Notes: a model not told the origin generated them from the sequence alone. A stretch of 64,000 nucleotides of DNA from Solanum dulcamara (GCF_947179165.1 NC_077238.1:45762293-45826292); one strand, 5' to 3'. Numbered from the stretch's first letter, positions 12,090 through 23,665 are shown. A program made the numbers and translations.

Positions 12090-13215
12090 GAGCATAAAAC
12101 CTATTGTTACGTTGACCACCCTTTGGTTACACTTAGGCACCTTGAGCAACTTAGCCTTGAGGACGACTATCTTTGAACTTGCATTCCTTAGTATGATGAC
12201 CGGCTTACCGTATCGGTAGTATATATTCAACTAGGCTAAACATACTCACCCTTGTGGTTCTTACCATACGTCATGCATGAGGGAGTAACTTGGACAATAG
12301 GTGAACCTTATTAAGGCTTAGGGTTGGGCACCCTATCATTATCAAACCTATGAGTAGTGGTATTAGAAGACCCTTGGCCAGAATATCTTTGGTGAAAATG
12401 AGGACGTCCACCACCTCCGTACTTACCATGAGAGAAATCACCACTATCGGTCCTTGGCCTATTAGAATCCCTATTCTTCTCTTTTACCTTCTCACCCTCT
12501 ATTTGCTCCGCATATGTCATGAGTCTAGATATGTCTATTTCCTGAATCAACATAGCCATTTTTTACTCTTTTGAGACCATATCCAACACACCGACATGAA
12601 CTTGCTCATATAAGCTCTTGAGTCGGCAACCATGAATGGAGCATAGTTTGACAATTGAGTAAACTTGAGGGCATCCTACCTTATACTCATACCACCTTGT
12701 TTAAGGTTGATGAACTCTTGCACTTTGGCCTCCCTTAACTCTACTGGGAAAAAGAGATCAAGAAACATCCCTTTGAATTTATCCCAAGTTACGGGATCTA
12801 CCTCTCTAGGCCTCTAACTTTTCCATTGATCATACTAAATACGAGCAACACCCTACAATTCGTAAGTGGCTAACTCCTCCCTCTCAACTAGGCTAATCCC
12901 CATGATCTTAACAATATTATGGATGTTATCAAGAAACTCTTGTGGATCCTCATCAAATTTAGAACCCCAAAACTAAAAACAATTCATCCTTATGAAATCA
13001 CGAACTCTTGTTGCCTCTGTACCAATATTCGGGTTCACGGGAGAAACCACTTCACGATTAGCTTGAGCCATTCGCTCGAAACTCGGCATTGGAAACTTGA
13101 TCATTCAAAGGGATATTCGGAGCTTGTTGTTGCTTTTCAACCACGTTCCTTCTAGCGGGGTATCTTCATGGAGGTATATTCTGAAAATTGCAAAGAACAA
13201 GCGTTAGACAAAAAG
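12090..13215 (-). pseudogene. gag of element B
   Basis: Broken into several frames. 12311-12559 has MLIQEIDISRLMTYAEQIEGEKV followed by the Gly/Arg-rich linker. The Cys/His zinc-knuckle region lies at about 12100-12260 in shifted frames. Upstream, 12560-13170 can be followed by comparison with gag of A and with the fragment 58622-59200 as the Gag capsid-like part and N-terminus. Many stops are present. Its N-terminal leader abuts the 5' LTR remnant at 13219. Confidence 0.75.
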
Positions 13216-13218
13216 GCT

Positions 13219-13282
13219 GAAGCTCGTAAAATATTTGAGGATTTCTTTTGGGTTCCAACTCTTTGACTTCCAAGGTCTTACA
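13219..13282 (-). repeat. Terminal remnant of the 5' LTR of element B
   Basis: About 64 bp matching 8380-8443, the U3 start of B's 3' LTR, and ending in the same GGTCTTACA terminus. The rest of the 5' LTR and the primer site are missing. Leader and gag sequence follow directly to the left. Because the outer terminus and target duplication are intact, the loss happened after insertion. Confidence 0.75.
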
Positions 13283-13287
13283 CTTCT
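13283..13287. repeat. Right target-site duplication of element B (CTTCT)
   Basis: Directly follows B's right terminus and matches CTTCC at 6199-6203 in four of five bases. Confidence 0.7.
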
Positions 13288-13625
13288 AAAGTCACCTCTA
13301 TAATGTCCACCACCTTATACACCTCATTAATGAACTCTTGTGGATTCTTATCTACCTTTAAACCATGGAACTCGAAAGGGTTCATCCTTTCAAAGTCCCT
13401 CACTATAGATGCCATAGTAGGAGCATTAGGAGGAGCAACACCTCCTTGGTTGGACACAACATGAGCTAGCCTAGTGATAGTTATCCGGAACTCTACATTA
13501 GTAATTTGATCAGGAAAAGGACCATTTTGTTGAGGAACCGGAGGATATTGGTATCCATTAGCATTGATCCCTCTTGGCAATGGTGGTCTTCTTAGAGGCA
13601 GTTTTTTGAAAATTACAAAGAACAA
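13283..13625 (-). pseudogene. N-terminal part of gag of element A
   Basis: Reads RRPPLPRGINANG, a Pro/Asn-rich N-terminus, then ITNVEFRITITRLAHVV and the Gag motif RDFERMNPFEFHGLKVDKNPQ. It ends at the insertion point of B. The frame continues into the gag text left of B (5715-6203) once one copy of the 5-bp duplication is discounted, which identifies both parts as one former gene. Confidence 0.82.
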
Positions 13626-13822
13626 TCGTTAAGGAGAGAAGGTCTTATAGTACACTCTATCGCACAACATATATCACAAAAGAAGTGTGGATTTCCTAAA
13701 AATGTCTTATAGCTTTCTATTCATAGACGTGACACTAATCACACCCATGAATAAGAATCTACTTGACGCGGCATGTTGGACTCCCCAAGACACTCTTAAG
13801 CTTTGTGCTCTGATATCAAGTT
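13626..13822 (-). other. Leader and primer-binding site of element A
   Basis: The 5' untranslated leader between gag and the 5' LTR. On the minus strand the segment at 13808-13820 reads TTGATATCAGAGC, one base from TTGGTATCAGAGC, which is complementary to the 3' end of plant initiator Met-tRNA. It lies two to three bases from the LTR terminus at 13823, the usual spacing. Confidence 0.8.
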
Positions 13823-15925
13823 TGTCACAACCAGAACAAGGGCCTAGCTATGACACGATGATCAAAACCCCGAAGGGATCCAACCAAGCCTCTTGACATA
13901 GCATACATGAACACATACATGGCATAACAAGCATCAACTCAATAGAGTAAAAGAAATTTACTGATGTATCAAAGTTAATCAAAATGACAACATAGACTCT
14001 ACATAGTATGTCAAAGAAGCCTTTACTAATCAACATGGATGGGGTCTAAGACGTGTCCCTAACTCACCCTCAAAGTTTTATACCAAGTCTTTAAAAGGAA
14101 GAACCAACTCATAGATTGCCCTAGGAAAAAATAAGGACTCACCAACTCTGTAAGATCGCAACTCACTAGCCACGTGTACAAGGAATGTGATCCTTAAACC
14201 CTACATTATGAGACAATGTAGGAAAATATGCGTTAGTATGTTTAAATGTACTAAGAATGCGGGCATGGCATGCAACGTAAAGGAAAAGATGCAATGATCC
14301 AAATACAAACATGATATAGGAGATGATAAGTAAGATCATGAGAGAAATTGTAATGATCAAATCATTAAGAGACATAATTAAGATTATTAAGAACATAAGA
14401 GGTAGTATACATATATGGGAGATAACCGTAACCGACATTAAGACCATGCGAGCTATAACATGGAATCCGATGATCCCCACATTGAGAAGGGGGAGGCTAC
14501 TTGCCAAGGTAGGATCCATCCAATCATTTTCATCATTAAGAGCTATATGTGGATCTACTAGCTAGACCATAAGACAACCTACAGTGGCAACATAGTTTAA
14601 GGGACTAGAAGTTGCTACTAAGGCTTAGGTCGAGCCCCCACTTCAAAGTCCTCTCGGTGCTAAGTATATCAATCCATGGAATACATATCATAGTCATAAT
14701 CATAGTAATAAATCATACTTTTATAAATCATAGCTTTTTATAATCATATTTCATAACATGTTCGTAGAAATAGCTTATTAAGGATCTCAAGTCACCCCTT
14801 TAACAAAGATCTTGAGTCACCTTTTCATTAAGTTCATTATTATACAATGTAGGTGTAGGCCTTCTATCTTTACAAAATACTTCTTGTATCAATCATAATT
14901 AGAGTCTTAGGTCACCTTCCTCATTAAGGATCCTAAGTCACTCCTTCATAAACTTACATGCAACTCATATTTGAAACATACTTGAAACCATAATTATATA
15001 ATCATACTTGAAAGCAACATCATGTAATCAAGTAGTAATTCATGCTTAGATGAGAGTTTAAATCATAAATAAAAAGTAATTCATGAACTTGAAAGAGTAG
15101 TTAATGAGGAGTATGGATCAAATATATAAAGTGGGTCGTGTAGAGAAGAATCTGGGTGGTGGCGCACTGCTGAGGTGTCGCCTTAGGGCCTGAACTTTAG
15201 AGACCAGGGAATGGCGTACTGCTTGAGCGCCACCCCAGCCTGTAAACTTTAGAGGCTTCTTCCTGGTGCAATGGTGGCGCACTACCCCATGATTTCTCCA
15301 ATGATATTCCAGATTTTTCATCATTTTCATGAGTTTTCATCCCCTATAATGAGATCCTAAGACCTAATTAACAATAATGAATATATATGAAGAATCTACC
15401 AAATCCAAGCAATTACTCATCAATTTATGCCAAAAATAGATTTGAATTCATAAGATACATCATAATTCATACAATTGAAATTGGAATTGAGAAGATTCAA
15501 AGATGTAATTGAAATTCATGAAAGATTTAAGAAATTCTTTGAACTCCATGGGTTAAAGGTACCCATGGATGGAATCCACATACTTGAATACGAATTATGA
15601 AGAAACTTGAATAAAAACTTGAAGATTAATAAAGAATTTGGGAGGGTCCTTGCTAGGTCTTCAATAGAGGTCTAGAAAGCCTTTTGTAAGAGAGGATTTT
15701 TAGAATGGGTGATTAATGAATGAATAAGGAGAATTAAGAGCTTTGGGGACTAAATAGATTAGGAACCTAGCCACAAAAATTTCTAGATTCATTTCTTTTT
15801 AATAATAGGGAAAATACTATATTGTCCTTAATGAAAATCTCCCTTCACCCATCAATGAGTTCACCAAGGCTAATTATTCACCTTATCATATCATACTCTA
15901 TCTTTCTTATACCCAGAATATTATA
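13823..15925 (-). repeat. 5' LTR of element A (about 2100 bp)
   Basis: Bounded by TGTCACAACC (inner end, next to the primer site) and ATATTATA (outer end, from TGTAATAT). Direct partner of 1-1812. The outer terminus has decayed from TACA to TATA. Confidence 0.88.
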
Positions 15926-17540
15926 AGTAACAAGAAAACCTTAGAGCACCAATTAAGACTCAAGCACATAACCTCTTAAAATTTGACATCGAGGTAACAC
16001 CACTCCTAACATCTCCCAGAATCTTACATTGGAATAGCTAGTCCTTTTCAGAATCTTATATCGAAAAGCTTTATCAGAACCTAGCTCATCCCAAAATCTT
16101 ACATTGGAATCACTAGTCCTTCTTGGACTTTTACATCGGAAAGCCTTAGAAACCATGTCAGTCCCAGAATCTAACATCAGAATGAATAAACAAAAACTTA
16201 AAAGTTCCCAAAATCATACATTGGATCAACTAGATAGAACTGAGCATATCCTGGAATCTTATATCAAGATAGGTACACCACTATCTAGCCTCATTCTAGA
16301 ATCTCACTTTGGGTTAGATATATCACTAAAAGGAGTAGGGTCCTTAACAAGTCTAGGTAGTCAACTCGCTATAGCTAGTTGGTCACACATACTAACAGTG
16401 CTACTCGAAGGTTACAAACTAGCCTAAAGGGTTATATTTAATCCAATTTCATTCCCAAAACAAGCTTTATGGGCCATAAAAGCGAACATCTAAGGAAAAT
16501 ACTAGCCAAACCTAGGCTAAGTATCAACAACATCAATACTAAGGTTACTTTAGCCTATTCACAACTCACGGGAATATGTATGACATAAGGCTAATCATGA
16601 TCAACCCAAATAATACCTGAAATAACTAAAATATGGCTAAATCAGTCCAATAACAAAAACAAATAAGGAATCATACTAAAAACTAGCTCAACGCTTAGCA
16701 AATTATCATGCTAGATCAACCAACAAGAAAGGTTTAAGAATAGTAAGTCGTAACCTACCTCAAAGCCAAACATATATGCTCTAAATCTCTAAATCTAGTC
16801 TTTTCCCTTTCAAGTTGCCTCCAAATGATGCCACACTATCAAAATAGTAATCCCAGCATCAACACAATTATTTTGACATCCACAATGAAATAATCAAGTT
16901 CAAGTCTAAAATTGGGTCTAAATGGCTTTGTAGGACTTGCACAAAGAATCACAAAATTGACTCTGTCAATGGGTCCCAATTTGCTCAAGGAACTTATGCA
17001 CAAAAATGAGAATAAACTGAGGTATAAACTACCTAAAAACAACCCAACACCAAATAAGCTAGCAAGAGACACCACAAGCCAAAAATGAAGAATTAAATGG
17101 AAACTTATGGGTTAGACGCAAAAATAACGACCCAAGCAACGTTCTAATGCTATCCACCAATACTTTCCAGCAATTCCCACCAATTTACCTTTAATTTAGA
17201 GCTCAAAATATCTCTAGAGTTGGAGAAATAGCTAAGGAATGAGTGCTGAAATTGCTAAAACTGAATATAACTACAACCCACTTATACATGGTGCTCACGA
17301 GGCCCATATGATCATGGTCGCGATGGTCAAGCTTTGATTAAGCCCACAGACCCTTCATCACAGTTGTGATGGTCAAATTCCATGAACACAAAAACCAAGA
17401 AAATAATATTCATGAACGCATTACCAAGACAATGATTGCTATGACCAATTCCATTGGCCATAGCAAACGCGACTCCAAGCATATAAATACGAAAGAATAA
17501 TGCTAGGTGCACCAGCAAGGGTTGCATCAACTTAATTTTT
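15926..17540. other. Unclassified intergenic sequence, probably old transposon debris
   Basis: No convincing coding region. The left half holds degenerate copies of CAGAATCTTACATTGGAAT (see separate entry). The segment 17290-17480 has GATGGTC repeats like those in some plant LTRs, so an eroded LTR is possible. Short frames here (up to about 107 codons) show no recognisable motif. Confidence 0.5.
16010..16320. repeat. Degenerate minisatellite-like repeat, unit about 37 bp
   Basis: The phrase (C)CAGAATCTTACATTGGAA recurs with variation at about 16017, 16051, 16092, 16130, 16165, 16210, 16252 and 16297. Two neighbouring units (16021 and 16096) are 75 bp apart and share extra text (ACTAGTCCTT or GCTAGTCCTT), which suggests a two-unit higher-order period. 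Copies are eroded. No function can be assigned. Confidence 0.55.
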
Positions 17541-18438
17541 TGAGTTGAAAATACTCTAATGGGTGCTACCCCAACCCATATATAATTCATAAAAATAATA
17601 TCAATTAAATGCATAATTTAATCAATAACCATATAATACTCCATGAATAAGAAGACCTAATGCATAATTATTAAAATTAGGGCTTTTTGAATAAAAATCA
17701 TAAGAAATTTTGGAAAGAAAACTTGGGGTTCCATGGGTGAAAGGTACACATGCATGAAGTCCCACATACCTTGGTAAATATGACCTTAGAATTGAAAAGG
17801 CGACTTGATCTTGAAGAAAACCCTTGCACTTGTTTGATGAAGAAGAAGATCTTTGAGAAGAACCTTGGGAGAGAAGGGTTTATGAATTTAGGAGTTAATG
17901 ACAGAATAATAGGTTTTGGACTATTTAGGGTAGTTACTAGTTAAGAACCTAGTCCCAAAAACTTCCACATACATTAATAAAGTATAAGGAAAATGTCAAA
18001 CTACCTCTCCTTAAACTTGGTCGGAGGAACCCACAAATGCCCTTTTATGAGTCGTAGATGAATTGATGAGTCATAGAAATGGCTCATCCTTTAGGGCCTG
18101 AAAAACCCTAAGATTCTGATCCTCTAAAGTTTTCTACAACTCTTTCTTACGACTCATCATGTCCTCTACGACTTGTCCTATCGAGTCGTTTAAAATATTC
18201 TGAAACTTGTCATATCCAGACTAAGGCACTGACCCTACAATTTCCTTCCATAAGTCATAAAAAGTTAGATGGGTCATAGATCAATTCGTAAAATAACTTC
18301 CACCCTTAGTCATATTTTCAACCCTCAACCTTAACCCTACGAGTCCTTCCTACAACTGGTAAGTTGAGTCGTAGACTTTGAACTAGTCTATTTTCCAAGC
18401 TTCTTTCCTTCGACTTTTCAACTTCTGGGATCTTACAA
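17541..18438 (-). repeat. LTR fragment related to LTR B
   Basis: Shares with LTR B the block with CCATGGGTGAAAGGT / CCCACATACCTT and the GAGTCGTAG-rich U3, and ends at 18438 with GGGATCTTACA, a proper LTR terminus (TGTAAGATCCC on the minus strand). It directly abuts the truncated LTR of element C. The left end is ill-defined. It may be a solo LTR remnant or the end of an element inserted into C's LTR. Confidence 0.65.
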
Positions 18439-20171
18439 CCATAATAGATGTCTAAAGGTCTCAACATAGCATAAGCTATATAGGAAAAAATAATATTGTT
18501 CCCGAAATATAGGAACTTACCAAAAGTAGTCTTCAAGCAATCCCAACTAGCCACGTGGAGGAGAACGAGGAGGAGCACTGGTTCTTACATATTGATAACA
18601 TGTAGGCAAAAGAGTATGTATTACTACTTTGAATTTACTAAGTATGTAGGCATGCAATATACTATAAAATATTTAAGACATTTATAAGATAAAGTACATA
18701 AATGAGTGCATGCATGAGTAATCGAGCAGATAGCATTTAAATCATATATATGTGGGAATATAACTATAACCAACAATAAGACCATGTGAGCAATAAAATA
18801 AAATTCAACGTAACCCGCACATTGGAAGAGGGGAGACTACTTGGCAGGGTAGAACTCTTTCAATACTCACTTCTTTAATATTTGATGGCCATTTGTGGAT
18901 CCACTAGCCTAGCTTATAAGGGCTCATATGGTGGCATATAGTTAATGAAATAGGAGGTTGCTACTAGGATTTCCTTACCGAAGCCTACCTTTAGCAAAGT
19001 CAAATCCCATGGAATAGTATATCATATAACACAAATGTACATATAGTTTGAGATGTCAAATCATCATTCGATAAAATAGCTCCTTAAAACTTTTTGTGAT
19101 TCAAATATGAAAGAATTATCCTTATCGCATAAAGAATCTATTAGCTTAGGTCAGAAAACGTTCCACAGCATTCAATCTTTCATTAGAAAGACTCCCATAA
19201 TCATAGTCATTAGCTTTCATAAATATTTAATTGGAGCCCATAACCTTCAAGTCATGCTTTAGTGAAAATAGAGTAAAACTGGTGGTTCAAGTCACTTCAA
19301 CTTTCAAACATGTAAGTAAATAAAATTATGCATAAATACTATGAAATTCATCAATTAAAATCATATTTTAAACAACCCACCATGAATTTCAAGAATCTTT
19401 AAGGATCTAAGTAGAGAAATACCTGCAAACCATCAATCCATGTATTTGAAATCATTTTGTATCCAAGTAGACCTATAATCACTAGCTTCATCATAATTCA
19501 TGCTATTGAGTAGAAATTAGAATGACCCATAAGGAAATATATTACTTGAAATCAAGATATTTGATCGAAAAGGGTTTTGGACTCCATGGGTGGAAGAACC
19601 CATGGATGAAGAACCACATACCTTAGAGTAAACCTTGGAGAGAGATTGAAGAAGTCTTGAGAAACTTTAAGAAATTGTGAAGCTTGGTCTTCAATGAGAA
19701 GCCTTGAAACCCTTTAGTTGAGACAAATCTTGTAGAAGATGATTTAGGAAGAAAGGGGAATGAGATCTAGGGTTTTGGGTGGCCAAAAGAGTGGAAAATA
19801 ACCCCAAAATATGTCCAAGTTCAACTATATATGTTCAGGGAATTGCCCAAGATACCCTAGATTAAAATTGGAAATTTTCGCAAAACTTTGGCTTGTCAGG
19901 GAGTAGTGGCGCGATGCGGAGGTGCTCCCCCATAGATCATTAGTTTGCGAAGTTCAATTTTTGCCTGAGTTGAGCTTGATTTGAGATTGGGAAAATTTGA
20001 ACTACCAGGGAACAAAAGTGCGATGTGCCTAGGTTGCGGACCTCACTGTTTTGGGGCAATTCTTAAAAAATTCATTGCGAAATACGAGTCCAAAAAATCT
20101 TCGAAGCCATTTTTCCTCTATTTTACCTTATTTTAAAACATTCCAACCTTCAAAACACCTACTACCTTACA
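18439..20171 (-). repeat. 3' LTR of element C, truncated at its U5 end
   Basis: Starts (minus strand) TGTAAGGTAGTAGG at 20171 beside the polypurine tract. At 18439 it is cut where the LTR fragment 17541-18438 begins; about 295 bp present in the partner (35264-35558) are missing. Confidence 0.82.
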
Positions 20172-20188
20172 ATATATCCCCCTTGGGA
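20172..20188 (-). other. Polypurine tract of element C
   Basis: The minus strand reads CCCAAGGGGGATATAT before the LTR start TGTAAGG, with GAGGATGAATATTC upstream. Confidence 0.8.
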
Positions 20189-20399
20189 ATATTCATCCTC
20201 GAATGAGACAAGACTTATCTTGAGTAGAATAGAGTGTAAATCAAAACCCCCTCATGAATGCAATAGTGCAATTTAAAACATCATTCAAAACACATTTCAT
20301 GATTATGCATGCATATTACAAGAAAAGTTGAAGTGCAAGGATTCCAAGTATCTGAGTAAAGACAACTTAATACGTTAGACTTGAGTAGAGTGAAAGAGA

Positions 20400-21660
20400 T
20401 GAGGGTATCTCTTTATTATATCCGCTTCCGCTTCCCACGTAACACTTTTAGCTTGTTGATTCCTCCAAAGGACTTTTAGGGAGCAACTTTCTTGTTCCTC
20501 AACCTCTTGACTTGCTAGTCAACTGGGACCTCTTCATAGGTTAAGTTTTCTTCAAAATTCACTACTCCTAAAGGCACAATGGAACTTGGATCACCTACAG
20601 ATTTCCTCAACATTGACACATGGAATACCGGATGAACCATAGCCATTCCCAATGGCAATTCCAACTCATAAGCAACCTTGCCAACCCATCTCAAGATCCT
20701 ATAAGGCCCCACATACAACTTTCCCTTTTTGCCAAACAGAACTACACCTTTCATGGATGAAACCTTCAACTATACCTAATCATCCACACTACACTCAAGA
20801 TCCCTTCTCTTAGTATCGAAATAGGGCTTTTGGCAACTTTGAGCCATCTCCAACCTTTCTGTAATAATTCTCACCTTCTCCAAGGCGTCAAGTATCTAGT
20901 CAAGACCCAACAAGGCCATCTCACCCACTTCAAACCAACCCCTAGAGACCTACATCATCTTCCATACAAAGCCTCAAATAGTGCCATCTCGATATTTGAG
21001 TGGTAGCTATTATTGTAAGCGAACTCAATAAGCAGTAGATGGTCATCCCAACTGCCCTTGAATTCCAACACACAAGCCCTCAACATATGCTCTATTGTTT
21101 AAATTATATGCTCGGCTTGCCCATCGATTTGAGGATGTAATGCGATACTTAGCTTCAATTTAGTACCAAGGCCCCTTTGAAATGATTTTCAAAAATTAGA
21201 AGTGAATTGGGTACCATGATCTGAAATGATTGACAAAGGCACACCATGAAACCTTGACAACTCTTGAGATACAACCTAGCATAATCCTTGACACTATATG
21301 AAGTCTTAATAGGTAGAAAGTAAGCTGACTTCGTCATCCTATCAACAACCTCCTAAATCGAGTCATGATGTTTCCGAGTATGCGAAAAACCCACTACAAA
21401 GTCCATGTTCACATCCCCCCACTTCTTAGTGGGGATTTTAATTTTTTGGGCTAGGCCACCCAGCCTTTGGTGTTTGGCCTTAACTCATTGACAAATTGGG
21501 CATTTGGCCACGATCCTTGCTATGTCATTTTTCATGCCACTCCACTAATATATTTCCCTTAAATCTCGGTACATTTTGGTCAAACCGGATAAATAGAATA
21601 TGAAGAATTATAAGTTTCCTTCAAGATCAAACCCCCTAGGCCATCTACATTCAAAACACA
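20400..21660 (-). pseudogene. Integrase remnant of element C
   Basis: The clearest piece is 20515-20769, the GPY-type and chromodomain-linker region (MKGVVLFGKKGKLYVGPYRI, VHPVFHVSMLRKSVGDP). The catalytic core is at about 20950-21420 in broken frames: 21155-21337 begins MTKSAYFLPIKTSYSV. HHCC remnants follow to about 21660. Stops and shifts are frequent. It is the most decayed integrase of the minus-strand copies and directly follows a site where RNase H is missing. Confidence 0.75.
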
Positions 21661-21842
21661 TAATCGGCCTAGGTAACGAAGTACCCCATCTCCCTCTTGT
21701 GAAAAAAAACTTCTACTTTATTCTTTCCCACCAATTTCTTTAACTCTACCAATAATTGATCAAAGTCTTGTTTTGACTTAACATCAACCACCAAAGATGA
21801 TTTGGACCCATTTTGGACAAACTGCCACCATCATTAGAACCA

Positions 21843-22500
21843 TATGACCAAGGAATGCCACCTCTTTCAACTAAAATTCACACTTGATAAGCTTGGTAAA
21901 CAATTGCCTATCCCTCAAGGTTTGAAGCATAATTCTCAACTGACTCATGGGTTCTTCCTCATTTTGAGAGTCACTCAAGATATTGTCTATGAAGACTACC
22001 ACAAACATGTCAAGGTAAGGTTTGACCACCCTATTCATAAGATCCATAAATACCACTGGTGCATTTGTCAACCCAAATAACATCACCAAAAACTCAAAGT
22101 GACCATACCTTGTTCAAAATGCCATCTTGGGAATATCATACTCCCTTACTCTTAATTGATGATAGCCGACTGGAGATCGATCTTTGAGAAATGACTTGCC
22201 TCTTGCAATTGGTCAAATATATTATCTATCCTAGAAATTATATATTTGTTCCTAATGGTCACCTTGTTCTATTGATGGTAATTTATGCACATCCGAAATG
22301 ACCTATCCTTCTTTCTCACAAAAAATACAGGAGCACCCTATGGTGAAATACTTAGCCTTATGAATCCATTATCAACCAGTCCTTTAATTGCACCTTTAAC
22401 CCTTTTAATTCCTCTAGGGCCATTCAATAAGGAGGAATATAGATGGGTTGGGTATCGGGGAGAAGATCTTTACTGAAATCAACTCCCTTTTCGGGAGGTA
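21843..22500 (-). pseudogene. Reverse transcriptase remnant of element C
   Basis: 21871-22089 reads [18 protein letters not shown] and [14 protein letters not shown]. The catalytic box has FIDN in place of FIDD, so the second Asp is lost. Upstream parts (FDQLQ, SKID, YRQLN equivalents) run to about 22480 in broken frames. At 21838-21843 the text jumps from the integrase-side linker straight into the RT end, which removes about 750 bp of RNase H as judged against element A. Confidence 0.78.
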
Positions 22501-22556
22501 CACTGGGGAGGTCATCGAGAAAGATATCAGAAAAACTTATTAACCACGGGGACCAA

Positions 22557-23030
22557 TTAAAAAGAAGGACTTTCAGAGTTGACATCCCTAACCCTCACAA
22601 TATGATAAATGCAACCCTTAGAAATCAATTTTTGAGCCTTAAGACAAGAAATGGACCTATCCGTAACTACCGATTCATGGCCTTTCGATTTGAGAATAGG
22701 CTCACTTAGAAATTGAAACTTGACTCTATGAGTTCTATAATCTATAGAAGCGTATGACGTATGCAACCAATCCATCACAAGAAGAACATCAAAATCTATC
22801 ATGTAAAGCTCAATAAGATCACAAAGAACAACTTTGTGCAAGATAGAAATGGGATAACCCTTATTAACCTTTCTACCAATAATCGACTCACTAACAGGGG
22901 TCGACTCTAAATAGGGTTCCAATAACATTTCGGGAAATACATAAAACCTATTAGAAAGAATTGTGTAGAAAATGAAAAATTGCCACCCAAATCTAATAAT
23001 GCATACACATCAAAATCAAAGACCTTTAAC
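22557..23030 (-). pseudogene. Protease remnant of element C
   Basis: 22557-22928 contains the C-terminal half with LIELYMIDFDVLLVMDWLHT and FLSEPILKSKG. The active-site loop (ALLDLGGN form) is just upstream at about 22970-23010 in a shifted frame. Neighbours are gag on the right and RT on the left. Confidence 0.75.
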
Positions 23031-23491
23031 ATACCAGATGAAGCAGCCTGAGCCGTCTCTCTTCCTTTTCTAGTAGCCACCTAATAGTCTCTCTTTTTAT
23101 GTCCACTCTAGCCACAACCATATCAACTAGATGTCCCGACCATGCACTCCCATAAAGGATTCTTACCACATCAATAGCATGAGGGGTAGGGTCTTTCCTT
23201 CCCATCATTCTCCCACAAATCTAAGACAGATGTTTCCCCTTTTGATATTCTCTGATGGTTAAAGTCTTTTACCCTCATAGCATTCCTTTTTCTCACCCGT
23301 TTCTTTTTATTACTACTCGCATTCATAAGAGTCATATTTTTTTGATTCAACTGAGCAGTCATAGTCCGAGCCAATAATAGGATGGCATCATGAAATTCTG
23401 CATTAGTCACTTGTTCGGCTAGAAGATCATTAGGGACTTGTTCCTCATTAGCATCAACCCCTCTTTGAATTGGAGTTCTTCTTGTAGGCAT
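23031..23491 (-). pseudogene. gag of element C with its middle deleted
   Basis: The 106-codon frame 23171-23491 starts MPTRRTPIQRGVDANEE, the N-terminus typical of these gags (compare RRPPLPRGINANG in A), passes VTNAEFHDAILLLARTM, and then runs directly into the basic linker and PYPSCY zinc-knuckle start. The capsid-like Gag portion, about 200 residues in A and B, is absent. Zinc-knuckle pieces follow to 23031. Confidence 0.75.
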
Positions 23492-23656
23492 TATCTAATG
23501 AATATGAAATGATTCATTAGATAAAGGAAATCTTAGGACAACTCTAAGGCACAATATGAATCATGAAAGAAGGCATTATCTAATGAATATGAAATGATTC
23601 ATTAGATAAAGGAAATCTTAGGACAACTCTAAGGCACAATATGAATCATGAAAGAA
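23487..23656. repeat. Tandem duplication, 2 x 85 bp, in the leader of element C
   Basis: 23487-23571 and 23572-23656 are practically identical; each starts GGCATTATCTAATGAATATG and ends at TCATGAAAGAA. It spans the gag start and leader immediately upstream. The second copy ends at the LINE insertion site. The near-perfect match implies a recent duplication. Confidence 0.9.
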
Positions 23657-23665
23657 GGGAAAACT
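23655..23665. repeat. Left target-site duplication of the LINE
   Basis: AAGGGAAAACT, repeated exactly at 35127-35137 after the LINE's poly(A). The leader of element C continues across the two copies when compared with the leader of element A. Confidence 0.82.

Larger units (their letters stand above)
6204..13282 (-). mobile_element. Ty3/gypsy LTR retrotransposon B (Tekay/Del-like), nested inside gag of A
   Basis: Minus-strand element with a full 3' LTR (6204-8443), polypurine tract, integrase, RNase H, RT-protease, gag, and only a ~64-bp remnant of its 5' LTR (13219-13282). Both outer ends are proper LTR termini (TGTCATGA on the left, ...GGTCTTACA on the right) and carry a one-mismatch 5-bp target duplication. 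Removing B restores one continuous stretch of A's gag, so B is a clean later insertion into A. LTR length and protein wording show it is the same family as element D (LTR 40365-42613). Confidence 0.88.
1..15925 (-). mobile_element. Ty3/gypsy LTR retrotransposon A (Tekay/Del-like), interrupted by element B
   Basis: A minus-strand chromovirus-type retrotransposon. From right to left it reads 5' LTR (13823-15925), primer site, leader, gag N-terminus, the inserted element B (6204-13282), rest of gag, protease, reverse transcriptase, RNase H, integrase with chromodomain-like tail, polypurine tract and 3' LTR (1-1812, cut by the window). The domain order PR-RT-RH-INT and an initiator-Met-type primer site fit the Ty3/gypsy Tekay/Del lineage. 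The two LTRs agree closely over long stretches (for example 700-960 against 14822-15082), so the insertion is not very old. The coding part is broken by many stops and shifts. The outer 5' flank is AGTAA (15926-15930); the matching 3' flank lies outside the window. Confidence 0.9.

Noticed and set aside
1..15925. 1-1812 and 14150-15925 as a segmental duplication
   Set aside because: They are the two LTRs of one retrotransposon: one ends at the polypurine tract, the other at the primer site.
16104..16427. A 107-codon open frame
   Set aside because: It runs through the degenerate minisatellite-like repeat and has no recognisable domain.
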